This document shows, in pieces, positions 43,841 to 53,617 of a DNA stretch of 64,000 nucleotides. How positions within the stretch are numbered: the first letter of the stretch is position 1; the number at the start of each line of letters is the position of its first letter. The notes beneath the pieces are model-generated. The model had not been told where the DNA came from. It worked only from the letters and a program-made list of their open reading frames with translations, and did not search any database. Source of the stretch: Streptomyces sp. RKND-216 (GTDB lineage Bacteria; Actinomycetota; Actinomycetes; Streptomycetales; Streptomycetaceae). The position numbers and the translations under genes were made by a program. The DNA lies in assembly GCF_004795255.1 (NCBI RefSeq), contig NZ_SSBQ01000002.1:1097001-1161000 (forward strand). Direction: 5' to 3'.

Positions 43841-45406
43841 TCAGGCACCCGCCCCGGTGAGGGCGCGCGCGCAAGCGCGCAGCGCCTCCGGCCGCGCCCC
43901 GTGAAACGCACCGGCCAGGTGGCCGTCCGGACGGACCGCGAGCACGGTGTGCGCCGTCGCCCCCGGGTACTCCTCCGTGACCACCAGCTCTGCCGCCAGC
44001 GGCAACGCCTCCACCGCCGCCGCCAGTTCGGGCATCAGCCCGGCCCGCAGCCAGTGCCGGCTGGCCCACACCCCCGTCCCCGGCGCGACGAGCGCCACCA
44101 CCAGGTCGCCGCCGCGGCCGCCCAGCCTCTCCCGCAGCCGGGCGCGGGTGCCGTCCAGCAGGACCACCGGCACGTCCCGGACCGGTTCACCGGGCGCGGT
44201 GTCCGTACGCACGGCGTGCTTGCCGTCCACGGCGAGCGGCGAACGGTCGTACACGGGGGCGCAGCCGAGCGGTCCGCGGCCGAGATGACCGTCCGTCAGC
44301 AGCCCCAGCGGGCCGCCCGCGCCGCCCCCGGGCAGCAGCGTGCGCAGCCCGCCCCCGCCACGCCGAACGAACGGCAGCGCCTGGTCGACCGCGCGCAGCC
44401 GGGCGCCCACGGCGGCGCGGCGTTCGGCGGAGTAGCTGTCGAGGAGTGCCTCGTCGGCGTCGGTGCCGCGCGCGCCGTGGTGCCAGGCGAGCGCCAGCTT
44501 CCACGCCAGGTTGGCCGCGTCCCGCAGCCCCTCGTCGACGTTCTGCACGCCCAGCGCACCGGCCAGGTGGGCGGCGTCCCCGGCGAGGAAGGCCCGTTGT
44601 ACCCGCCACCTGCGCGCGAGGCGCTGGTGGGTCGCGTACACCCCGGTGTCGAGGAGTTCGTACGCCGGGGGCGCGTCGTCGGCCGACCCCTGATGCAGCA
44701 GCGCCAGCGTGGCGTGCACCCGGTCGAGCATCTCCTCCGGTGTGACCAGCTCGCCCCGGGGCGGCAGCAGCCAGTCCAGGCGCCAGGCGGCGTGCGGCAG
44801 CGGCCGGGCGGTCAGCTCCCCGCCTCGGCCGCCGGGGTCCCGATGCAGCAGCGCCTCGTCCGGTCGGGGCAGCCGGGTGCGGACGGCGGCGACGGCGTAC
44901 CGCTCGACGGACGTCCGGCCGGCGAACCCGACGCCGAGCAGCTTGCGTACCGTGGAGCGGGCGCCGTCACAGCCGACCAGATAGCTGCCCCGCCACCACG
45001 TGCCGCCGGGGCCGCGGGTGTGGGCGGTGACGCCCTCGGCGTCCTGTTCGAGGGTGTCGAGCCGGCTTCCGGTGGCGATCCGCACCAGCTTCTCGTCCGC
45101 GAGGGCCTCACGGAGGGCGTGCTCCAGCCGGTACTGCTCGACGTGCAGCGGGGACGTCTCGTCGTCCAGTTCCACCCGTGCGACGCACTGGCGGCGTCGT
45201 TCGGTCCGCCAGACGCGCCAGCGCGCGGTCTCCACGCCCGGCAGAAGCGCCGCCGTCTGCGGGCGCAGCACACAGGTGCGAGCGGCCCGCCGCACGACCT
45301 CGCCGTCCCCGGAGTCGAGCACGACGGACGGAACGGAACGGCGCGCGAGCGCCAGGGCCAGCGCCAGCCCGACCGGGCCCGCGCCGGCGACGATCACCGG
45401 TTCCAC
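43841..45406 (-). CDS. FAD-dependent aromatic hydroxylase-type monooxygenase
   Basis: 521 residues, class A flavoprotein monooxygenase. FAD-binding motifs: VIVAGAGPVGLALALALARR (GxGxxG), SYLVGCDGARSTVRKLLGVG (DG motif) and RAFLAGDAAHLAGALGVQNV followed by DEGLRDAANLAWKL (GD motif). The C-terminal 120 residues have the thioredoxin-like extension of phenol/polyketide hydroxylases (DLVVALVAPGTGVWASRHWL). NAD(P)H-dependent hydroxylation of an aromatic substrate is expected; no pathway genes lie beside it. GTG start at 45406. Separated from gluD upstream by a hairpin, so it probably has its own promoter. Confidence 0.88.
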   Translation of the reverse strand: MEPVIVAGAGPVGLALALALARRSVPSVVLDSGDGEVVRRAARTCVLRPQTAALLPGVETARWRVWRTERRRQCVARVELDDETSPLHVEQYRLEHALREALADEKLVRIATGSRLDTLEQDAEGVTAHTRGPGGTWWRGSYLVGCDGARSTVRKLLGVGFAGRTSVERYAVAAVRTRLPRPDEALLHRDPGGRGGELTARPLPHAAWRLDWLLPPRGELVTPEEMLDRVHATLALLHQGSADDAPPAYELLDTGVYATHQRLARRWRVQRAFLAGDAAHLAGALGVQNVDEGLRDAANLAWKLALAWHHGARGTDADEALLDSYSAERRAAVGARLRAVDQALPFVRRGGGGLRTLLPGGGAGGPLGLLTDGHLGRGPLGCAPVYDRSPLAVDGKHAVRTDTAPGEPVRDVPVVLLDGTRARLRERLGGRGGDLVVALVAPGTGVWASRHWLRAGLMPELAAAVEALPLAAELVVTEEYPGATAHTVLAVRPDGHLAGAFHGARPEALRACARALTGAGA

Positions 45407-45491
45407 AGCGTGCGGCCCTCACGGTCCACGAAGACGAGCGGAGTTGACGCTGACGGAGCCCGGTGCACGATCACCTCAGGTATGCAACCCA

Positions 45492-45526
45492 CTGCCCGTC
45501 CCCCCGTCAAGCGGGGGAACGGGCAG
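45492..45526 (-). terminator. Hairpin terminator after gluD
   Basis: 15-bp stem with one mismatch, 45492-45506 against 45512-45526, 5-base loop, 32 bases past the gluD stop. It closes the gluABCD operon. Confidence 0.85.
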
Positions 45527-45557
45527 CGGTGTTGCCGTCGGCCGGGTAGCCGGGGAG

Positions 45558-46454
45558 TCAGGCCTTCGTGCCGGGCTCCTCGTATTCCATGTCCTCCGTG
45601 GCCCCGCCGTGCACGACAGCACCGGTGGTGCGCTTGCCGCGGCGGATACGGGCCTCAAGCCAGCCGGCGAACTGGGTGAGTATCAGGTTGAGGACGACGT
45701 AGATGATCCCGACCACTGTGAACGTCGCGATCGTGTTGGCTCCGTAGTTGGCGGAGATCGTGCTCGCCTGGTTCATCAGGTCGGCGAACCCGAGGATCGC
45801 ACCACCGAGAGCGGTGTCCTTCACGATCACGACGAGCTGGCTGACCAGGGCGGGCAGCATCGCGGTAACGGCCTGTGGCAGCAGCACGAAGACCATCAGC
45901 TGCCACTTGCGCATGCCGATCGCCTTGGCGGCGTCCGTCTGACCGTTGGGCAGCGACAGGATGCCGGCACGGACGATCTCGGCGATCACGGACGCGTTGT
46001 ACAGCACCAGGCCGGTGACGACCGCGTACAGCGGCCGCACTTCGGAGTCGATGTCCGTGTACAGGGCGTACGCCTGGTTGGCGAACACCATCATCAGCAG
46101 CACCGGGATGGCACGGAACAGTTCCACCAGGAAGCCTGCGGGCGTGCGGATCCACCGATGGTCGGACAGCCGGGCGATGCCGAGAAGGGCACCGATCGGG
46201 AGGGCCAGCACGATGGAGAGGGCCGCCGCTTTCAACGTGTTGCCAAGCCCGGGAAGGACGTAGGTGGTCCACACCCGGGAGTCGGTGGCGAACGGCCCCC
46301 ACTTCTCCTCGGTGAGCTGGTCCTTGGAGGCGAGGGTGTCCAGCACCCACCAGGCGACGAGCGCGAAGACCGCCAGGAAGAGGACGGTGTAGAGAATGTT
46401 CCGCGCCTTCGCCCTGGGGCCCGGGGCGTCGTACAGAACGGACAGGTTGCTCAT
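45558..46454 (-). CDS. gluD: Glutamate ABC transporter permease GluD
   Basis: 298 residues. One of two membrane subunits of a polar amino acid (PAAT-type) importer. Five or six hydrophobic segments, the first at ILYTVLFLAVFALVAWWVLD. The coupling (EAA) loop is DAAKAIGMRKWQLMVFVLLP, which contacts the GluA ATPase. The N-terminal ~60 residues are longer than in GluC, and the C-terminus is charged (GGATEDMEYEEPGTKA). Its ATG overlaps the gluC stop (ATGA), giving translational coupling. Confidence 0.94.
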   Translation of the reverse strand: MSNLSVLYDAPGPRAKARNILYTVLFLAVFALVAWWVLDTLASKDQLTEEKWGPFATDSRVWTTYVLPGLGNTLKAAALSIVLALPIGALLGIARLSDHRWIRTPAGFLVELFRAIPVLLMMVFANQAYALYTDIDSEVRPLYAVVTGLVLYNASVIAEIVRAGILSLPNGQTDAAKAIGMRKWQLMVFVLLPQAVTAMLPALVSQLVVIVKDTALGGAILGFADLMNQASTISANYGANTIATFTVVGIIYVVLNLILTQFAGWLEARIRRGKRTTGAVVHGGATEDMEYEEPGTKA

Positions 46455-47119
46455 CGCTTCACCGCCACACGCTTGCCGACCCAGCCGAGGAACAGACCCG
46501 TCGGGAGAGTGAGAACCACGAACCCGAAGGCGAAGACGGCGAAGACCAGGAAGATCACGTCGCTCTCGAACTCGATCATTTCCTTCATCAGAAGCGCCGC
46601 CTCGGCCACCCCGATCGCGGCCGCCACCGTCGTGTTCTTCGTCAGTGCGATCAGCACGTTCGCCAGGGGAGCCACCACCGAACGGAACGCTTGAGGCAGC
46701 ACGATGAGGTTCAGGACCTGGGTGAACTTCAGGCCCAGCGCGCGCGCGGCCTCGGCCTGTCCGACCGGCACGGTGTTGATGCCCGAGCGCAACGACTCAC
46801 AGACGAAGCACGCGTGGTAGGCGACCAGACCGAGAATCGCCAACTTGAAGCTGATCTCCTTCGAGGTGCCGCCGCCCAGCTCGATACCCAGTGTCTGGTA
46901 CAGCGCCAGCGAGGTCGCCACGATGATCAGGGTGAGGGGAGTGTTCCGCACGGTGTTGATGTACACCGTGCCGAAACCGCGCATCACCGGCACCGGGCTC
47001 ACTCGCATCGCGGCCAGCATGGTCCCCCAGACGAGGGAACCTATCGCCGACCAGAGGGTCAGCTGGACCGTGACCCAGAACGCCCCCAACACGTCGTAAT
47101 CATTGAGAAAGTCGAACAC
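46451..47119 (-). CDS. gluC: Glutamate ABC transporter permease GluC
   Basis: 222 residues. Partner membrane subunit to GluD. Hydrophobic segments start at VLGAFWVTVQLTLWSAIGSL; the EAA loop is EAARALGLKFTQVLNLIVLP followed by QAFRSVVAPLANVLIALTKN. GTG start at 47119 with GGAG directly upstream. A perfect hairpin lies in the 79-base gap separating it from gluB, so its expression is probably set lower than that of the binding protein. Confidence 0.94.
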   Translation of the reverse strand: MFDFLNDYDVLGAFWVTVQLTLWSAIGSLVWGTMLAAMRVSPVPVMRGFGTVYINTVRNTPLTLIIVATSLALYQTLGIELGGGTSKEISFKLAILGLVAYHACFVCESLRSGINTVPVGQAEAARALGLKFTQVLNLIVLPQAFRSVVAPLANVLIALTKNTTVAAAIGVAEAALLMKEMIEFESDVIFLVFAVFAFGFVVLTLPTGLFLGWVGKRVAVKR

Positions 47120-47147
47120 GTTCTCCCGCGCTCTCGCCGTTGCGGAC

Positions 47148-47181
47148 GTGGCGCGCCGCCCCTGTCAGGGCGGCGCGCCAC
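47148..47181 (-). terminator. Intercistronic hairpin between gluB and gluC
   Basis: Perfect 14-bp stem, 47148-47161 (GTGGCGCGCCGCCC) against 47168-47181, 6-base loop. It begins 18 bases after the gluB stop and ends 29 bases before the gluC start. Likely a partial terminator or a 3' stabiliser of gluB mRNA. Confidence 0.75.
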
Positions 47182-47198
47182 CTTGCCGCGTGCTTACG

Positions 47199-48026
47199 TC
47201 AGCTGCCTTCGGTGATCTGGGGCGCGGAGCCGTACTCGTAGTCGGCAGGGCCGAAGTGCTTCTCGGCGAACTTCTTCCAGGAGCCGTCGTCGAACATCTT
47301 CTGGATCGCGTCGTTCACCTTCTTCTGCATCTCGGTGTCGCCCTTCTTGACGCCGATGCCGTAGGGCTCGTCGCTCAGGTTGAGGCCCAGGAGCTTGAAC
47401 TTGCCCTGATGCGACTCCTGGGCGGCGAAACCAGCGAGGATGCTGTCGTCGGTGGTCAGCGCATCGACCTTCTTGTTGAGCAGACCCGTCAGGCACTCGG
47501 AGTAGGTCCCGTACTCCTGAAGGTCGGCCTTGGGCGCGAAGTCCTTCTTCACATTCGACGCGGAGGTGGAGCCGGTGACGGAGCAGAGGTTGAGCTCCGC
47601 GTCGTTCAGGTCACTCTTGGACTTGATGTCGTTGTAGTCCTTGCGCACCAGCAGGTCCTGGTGAGCGACCATGTACGGGCCGGCGAAGGAGACGCGCTCC
47701 TTGCGCTCCGGGGTGATGGAGTACGTGGCGGCGATCATGTCGACGTCACCGTTCACGATGAGGTTCTCCCGGTCGGCGCTTGGAGCCTCCTTCCAGGTGA
47801 TGTCGCTCTCCTTGTAGCCGAGCTCCTTGGCCACGTAGGTCGCGACGTCAACGTCGAAGCCGGCGTAGTCACCGTCCGGGGTCTTCAGACCGAGGCCCGG
47901 CTGGTCGAACTTGATACCGATGGTGACGCCGTCCTCGGAATCACCGCTACCGCCGCCGCAGGCGGTCGCAGTGAGGGCGAGGACGACTGCGGCGGCAGCC
48001 GCGATGCTGGTCTTGCGGAGGGTCAT
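47199..48026 (-). CDS. gluB: Glutamate-binding lipoprotein GluB
   Basis: 275 residues. Extracellular binding protein of the importer. Lipoprotein signal ending LTATAC with Cys23 as the lipidated residue. SBP family 3 blocks: GVTIGIKFDQPGLGLKTPDG, YAGFDVDVATYVAKELGYKE, DMIAATYSITPERKERVSFA and GPYMVAHQDLLVRKDY. The ATG at 48026 is preferred over the one three codons upstream because AAGGA is then properly spaced. Needed in larger amounts than the permeases. Confidence 0.94.
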   Translation of the reverse strand: MTLRKTSIAAAAAVVLALTATACGGGSGDSEDGVTIGIKFDQPGLGLKTPDGDYAGFDVDVATYVAKELGYKESDITWKEAPSADRENLIVNGDVDMIAATYSITPERKERVSFAGPYMVAHQDLLVRKDYNDIKSKSDLNDAELNLCSVTGSTSASNVKKDFAPKADLQEYGTYSECLTGLLNKKVDALTTDDSILAGFAAQESHQGKFKLLGLNLSDEPYGIGVKKGDTEMQKKVNDAIQKMFDDGSWKKFAEKHFGPADYEYGSAPQITEGS

Positions 48027-48082
48027 GGTGAACATCCTTGGGGTTGCGTCGTTGCAGGTGATCGTGCGGTGAGCGCCGCCGC

Positions 48083-48874
<792 letters not shown>

Positions 48875-49147
48875 CGGCGTGTAGCTCCGTCCTCGTCGGT
48901 TGCGAGGACCTTAGTGACCCGCCACCACCAGCGTCATTACATCTGAGGGGAAATTGAGCATAACGATAAGGCCACTTCCCAGCACTCTACGTGTAACAGG
49001 TGACAGAGGACATTCCGGTGGCGTACCGACTGGATAACGGACATCGACGGCAACGCGAACGCCCCTTGACTCACCTGCACGAATCCGAATGGATGCAGTG
49101 CCGGACCGGAAACGCCGCACCCGCCGCGACCACCACGGAGGACGTCG
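48875..49147. promoter_or_regulatory. gluA-gluR divergent promoter region
   Basis: 273 bases with no gene. It must hold promoters for both the gluABCD operon and gluR-gluK, and the GluR operator by analogy with S. coelicolor. TTGACT at 49066-49071 is a candidate -35 for gluR; no good -10 follows. The gluA-proximal part (48930-48990) is unusually A/T-rich for this window. Confidence 0.5.
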
Positions 49148-49858
49148 ATGAGGCTGCTGCTCGTCGAGGACGACGACCATGTCGCCGCGGCGCTCTCCGC
49201 CGTGCTGCGACGCCACGGTTTCAGCGTGGTGCACGCCCGTGACGGAGAGGATGCGCTGCGCGAGCTGGTGCCGGACCCGGACGAGGCGCCGTTCTCGGTT
49301 GTCCTGCTGGACCTGGGCCTGCCCGGGCTGGACGGCTTCGAGGTGTGCGGCCGCATCCGCGCGCTCACCTCCACGCCGGTGATCATGGTGACCGCGCGGT
49401 CCGACGTGCGGTCCCGGATCCACGGGCTGAACCTGGGCGCGGACGACTACGTGGTGAAGCCGTACGACACCGGGGAGCTGCTGGCCCGCATACACGCGGT
49501 CGCCCGGCGCAGCACCGCGGAGGAGCCCGCCGCCGAGCCGGCCCCGGCGGACGACGTGCTGCGGCTGGGGGACGTTGCGGTGGAGCTGCCCACCCGGCAG
49601 GTGTCGGTGGACGGCGAACCGGTCCCGCTGACCCGCAAGGAGTTCGACCTGCTGGCACTGCTGGCGCAGCGGCCGGGGGTCGTCTTCCGGCGCGAACAGA
49701 TCATCAGCGAGGTGTGGCGGACCAACTGGGAGGGCACGGGCCGGACGCTGGAGGTCCACGTGGCGTCGCTCCGCTCCAAGCTCAAGCAGCCCAGCCTGAT
49801 CGAGACGGTGCGCGGGGTCGGCTACCGGCTCGCCATGCCCGGCGACTGGACCGCCTGA
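49148..49858 (+). CDS. gluR: Response regulator GluR (OmpR family)
   Basis: 236 residues. Receiver domain MRLLLVEDDDHVAAALSAVL with phosphoacceptor Asp55 (VVLLDLGLPGLDG) and the conserved Lys in DDYVVKPYDTGELLARIH. A short linker precedes the winged helix (LTRKEFDLLALLAQRPGVVF, GRTLEVHVASLRSKL, TVRGVGYRL). The sensor kinase gene follows by 36 bases and gluABCD diverges upstream, as in the S. coelicolor glutamate-sensing pair SCO5778-5779. Confidence 0.92.
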   Translation: MRLLLVEDDDHVAAALSAVLRRHGFSVVHARDGEDALRELVPDPDEAPFSVVLLDLGLPGLDGFEVCGRIRALTSTPVIMVTARSDVRSRIHGLNLGADDYVVKPYDTGELLARIHAVARRSTAEEPAAEPAPADDVLRLGDVAVELPTRQVSVDGEPVPLTRKEFDLLALLAQRPGVVFRREQIISEVWRTNWEGTGRTLEVHVASLRSKLKQPSLIETVRGVGYRLAMPGDWTA

Positions 49859-49894
49859 AAGCCACCCGACCAAGGACCTCAACGGACCCACCTG

Positions 49895-51286
49895 ATGCGC
49901 ACCCGTCTGCTCCCCCTCCTCATCCTGCTCTTCGCCGGCGTGCTGCTCGCGCTCGGTTTTCCGCTGGCCGCGAGCATGGCGGCAGCGGAGCAGCAGCGGC
50001 TGGTGGTCGACCGGATCGACGACACGGCGAGGTTCGCGTCGCTGGCGCAGTTCGTCACCGCGCAGAGCGAACCCGGCGAGCGGCTGGACACGCTGCGCAG
50101 CGAACTGGACCGGTATCACGAGCTGTACGGCATCAGGGCGGGCGTCTTCTACCGGGACGGCGAGGCGATGGCCACCGCCCCCGAGGCGTCGCGGGTTCCG
50201 GTCTCGGGGCCGGGGCGGCAGGCGTTCCAGGAGGCCCTCGCGGGACGCCGCAGTCATGACCCGGCACAGGTGTGGCCGTGGCAGGACGGCCGTGTCGCGG
50301 TGGCCTCCCCGGTGATCCGCGACGGTGATGTGGCCGCGGTCGTCTACATCGACTCCCCCACCGGTCCGCTGCGGTCCCGCATCGTGGAGAGCTGGATGCC
50401 GATCGTGATCGGCGAGGCCGCGGCGATGCTACTGGCGGTGGCGGCCGCACTGGTGCTGACCCGCTGGGTGCTGCGGCCGGTGGGCATCCTGGACCGGGCG
50501 ACGCACGAGATCGCCACCGGCCGGTTCAAGTCCAGGGTGGCGGCCTCCTGGGGGCCGCCGGAGCTGCAACGGCTGACGCGGTCGTTCAACGAGATGGCCG
50601 ACCACGTGGAGGACGTGCTGGAGCAGCAGCGCGCCTTCGTGGCGGACGCCTCCCACCAGCTGCGCAATCCGCTGGCCGCGCTGCTGCTCCGCATCGAACT
50701 CCTCGGGCTGGAACTCCCGGAGGGCAACGAGGAGTTCGCGTCGGTACGCGCGGAGGGGAAGCGGTTGGCGGAGGTGCTGGACGGGCTGCTGGACCTGGCG
50801 TCGGCCGAGCACTCGCCCGCCGACCTGCGGCTGACGGACGTGGCGGAACTGGCGGCGGAGCGAGTAGCGGCGTGGGAACCGGCGGCGGCGCGGCGCGGGG
50901 TGACGCTCCGGGTCACCGGTGCTGCCGCGCTGACGGGGTGGGCCGACCCGGTGACCCTGTCGAGCGCGCTGGACGCGGTGGTGGACAACGCGGTCAAGTT
51001 CTCGCCGGACGGCGGCGCGGTGACGGTACGCGCCTCGTCGGCGGGCCCGGACGTGCGGCTGGAGGTGGCGGACGAAGGGCCGGGGTTGTCGGAGGAGGAG
51101 TTCGAGCGGATCGGCGACCGCTTCTGGCGCAGCAACCGGCACCAGAACGTCGCGGGTTCCGGTCTCGGACTGTCCATCACGCGCGCCCTGCTGGCGGCGG
51201 GCGGGGCGGAGATCACGTACACGCCGAACCGGCCGCGCGGACTCCGGGTGATCGTCACCGTGCCCCGCAACCGGCCCGGAGGCTGA
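49895..51286 (+). CDS. gluK: Sensor histidine kinase GluK
   Basis: 463 residues. One N-terminal membrane segment (LLPLLILLFAGVLLALGFPL), an extracytoplasmic sensing region of about 125 residues, a second membrane segment (IVIGEAAAMLLAVAAALVLT), a HAMP domain, and HisKA with phosphoacceptor His254 (ADASHQLRNPLAALLL). The ATPase domain has VVDNAVKFSPDGG (N box), VADEGPGLSEEEFERIGDRF (G1) and GSGLGLSITRALLAAGG (G2). Orthologue reported to sense glutamate in S. coelicolor; the ligand here is inferred from the neighbouring transporter. Confidence 0.92.
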   Translation: MRTRLLPLLILLFAGVLLALGFPLAASMAAAEQQRLVVDRIDDTARFASLAQFVTAQSEPGERLDTLRSELDRYHELYGIRAGVFYRDGEAMATAPEASRVPVSGPGRQAFQEALAGRRSHDPAQVWPWQDGRVAVASPVIRDGDVAAVVYIDSPTGPLRSRIVESWMPIVIGEAAAMLLAVAAALVLTRWVLRPVGILDRATHEIATGRFKSRVAASWGPPELQRLTRSFNEMADHVEDVLEQQRAFVADASHQLRNPLAALLLRIELLGLELPEGNEEFASVRAEGKRLAEVLDGLLDLASAEHSPADLRLTDVAELAAERVAAWEPAAARRGVTLRVTGAAALTGWADPVTLSSALDAVVDNAVKFSPDGGAVTVRASSAGPDVRLEVADEGPGLSEEEFERIGDRFWRSNRHQNVAGSGLGLSITRALLAAGGAEITYTPNRPRGLRVIVTVPRNRPGG

Positions 51287-51373
51287 AGGGCCCGGACGCC
51301 CGGCCGCGCACGAACGGAGAGCAGGGGCACCACCGCCAGTCCGCGGGGGCCGCAGCGCCGACGCTCCCGCGGT

Positions 51374-51976
51374 TCAGGCTTCGGGGAGGTGCTCCTCCAG
51401 CAGCTCCGGGGCCTCGCCCTCCTCTTCCAGTGCCTGCCGCACCACGCGGAGGGCGAGACCTTCCGCGTACCCCCTGCGGGCGAGCATCCCGGCCAGGCGG
51501 CGGATGCGCTTCTCCCGGGGCAGGCCGCGGGTGGTACGCAGTTTCCGGTCGACCAGGGCGCGGGCCGTCTCCGCCTCCTGATCGGAATCGAGGCGGCCGA
51601 CGGCCTCGTCGACGGTGGCCGCGTCCACGCCCTTGGTGCGCAGCTCGCGGGCGAGGGCGCGGCGGGCGAGGCCGCGGCTGTGGTGGCGGGAGTCCACCCA
51701 GGCGTCGGCGAACGCCGCGTCGTCGATCAGCCCGACCTCTTCGAAGCGGTCCAGCACCTGCTGCGCCGCCTCGTCCGGAATCTCCCGCCGGCGGAGGGCG
51801 TCGGCGAGCTGCTGACGGGTCCGGGGGGTGCCGGTGAGCAGGCGCAGGCAGATCGCCCGTGCCCGTTCCACCGGGTCCTTCGGTTCCCCAGCACGGCGCG
51901 ACGGCTCCGCCCCGGCCCTCGACGGGGCGGAGCCGTCGCTGTCTTCGGACACCGGCCAGTGGCTGCGCCGTGTCAC
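51374..51976 (-). CDS. recX: RecA regulator RecX
   Basis: 200 residues. Binds RecA filaments and limits recombinase and co-protease activity. Three-helix repeats: DPVERARAICLRLLTGTPRT followed by RQQLADALRRREIP; VGLIDDAAFADAWVDSRHHS followed by RGLARRALARELRTKGVD; KRIRRLAGMLARRGYAEGLA. The GTG at 51976 begins only 3 bases after the recA stop. The first 32 residues (TRRSHWPVSEDSDGSAPSRA) are not part of the fold, and their DNA forms a strong hairpin that may cut recX expression relative to recA. Confidence 0.94.
   Translation of the reverse strand: MTRRSHWPVSEDSDGSAPSRAGAEPSRRAGEPKDPVERARAICLRLLTGTPRTRQQLADALRRREIPDEAAQQVLDRFEEVGLIDDAAFADAWVDSRHHSRGLARRALARELRTKGVDAATVDEAVGRLDSDQEAETARALVDRKLRTTRGLPREKRIRRLAGMLARRGYAEGLALRVVRQALEEEGEAPELLEEHLPEA
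51899..51938 (-). terminator. Terminator-like hairpin inside the start of recX
   Basis: Perfect 15-bp stem, 51899-51913 (CGACGGCTCCGCCCC) against 51924-51938, 10-base loop, 38-77 bases into the recX coding sequence in the direction of transcription. Probably attenuates read-through from recA. Confidence 0.65.
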
Positions 51977-51979
51977 GGA

Positions 51980-53113
<1,134 letters not shown>

Positions 53114-53224
53114 GGGTGCCACCCGGTTACTCGCTTGAGTCGATCGCTTCACGTCATCAGACGCTAGCGCCTGCCACTGACAATCCCGTCCCGACCGCGT
53201 ACCGCAGCGGCCCGACCACTCCAT

Positions 53225-53240
53225 GAGAATGGTTGTTCGA
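53225..53240 (-). promoter_or_regulatory. LexA (SOS) box upstream of recA
   Basis: On the minus strand TCGAAC AACC ATTCTC: a perfect left half of the actinobacterial LexA box and TTC conserved in the right half. It lies 112 bases before the recA start and is the only such match in the 249-base gap before the DUF3046 gene. Confidence 0.7.
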
Positions 53241-53362
53241 TTTTTGTGTCAAGTGCTGCCATCTCCCTGTGGACGACGGAGAATTCGCAGGTCAGAAAGG
53301 TCTTTCGGCGGTCGGCGGGAGCGCGGAGCGGGCCGCCCGGGAGAGAAATGACCCCGAACGGG

Positions 53363-53557
53363 TCACCTCTTCTCCGCCGGTACCTCCATCGTCCGGCAGA
53401 CCACCCGCCACACGTCCTTGGTGTTCCAGCCCGCCTCGAGCGCCTCGTGGACGGTGCGCCCGCCCAGCTCGGACATCACGTGGTCCCGCGCGAAGGAGTC
53501 GGCGTACGCCGCCCCGAAGTGGTCCGCCATCCGCTGCCAGAAGTCCGTCAACCGCAT
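53363..53557 (-). CDS. DUF3046 protein
   Basis: 64 residues: MRLTDFWQRMADHFGAAYAD, SFARDHVMSELGGRTVHEAL, EAGWNTKDVWRVVCRTMEVP. This is the DUF3046 family, which in actinobacteria almost always lies just upstream of recA, as here (249 bases, same strand). Function unknown; the tight linkage to recA hints at a repair role (inference). Confidence 0.92.
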   Translation of the reverse strand: MRLTDFWQRMADHFGAAYADSFARDHVMSELGGRTVHEALEAGWNTKDVWRVVCRTMEVPAEKR

Positions 53558-53617
53558 ACCGCGAGTATCCCGCACCCCGGCCCGGGCCGGACGCCGTTGT
53601 CGTACCCGGGGTGCACG

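Noticed and set aside
51374..51976. A shorter recX starting after the internal hairpin
   Set aside because: The opening TRRSHW resembles other Streptomyces RecX starts as I recall them, and the GTG sits at the usual 3-base distance from recA. I therefore kept the longer form and treated the hairpin as intragenic.
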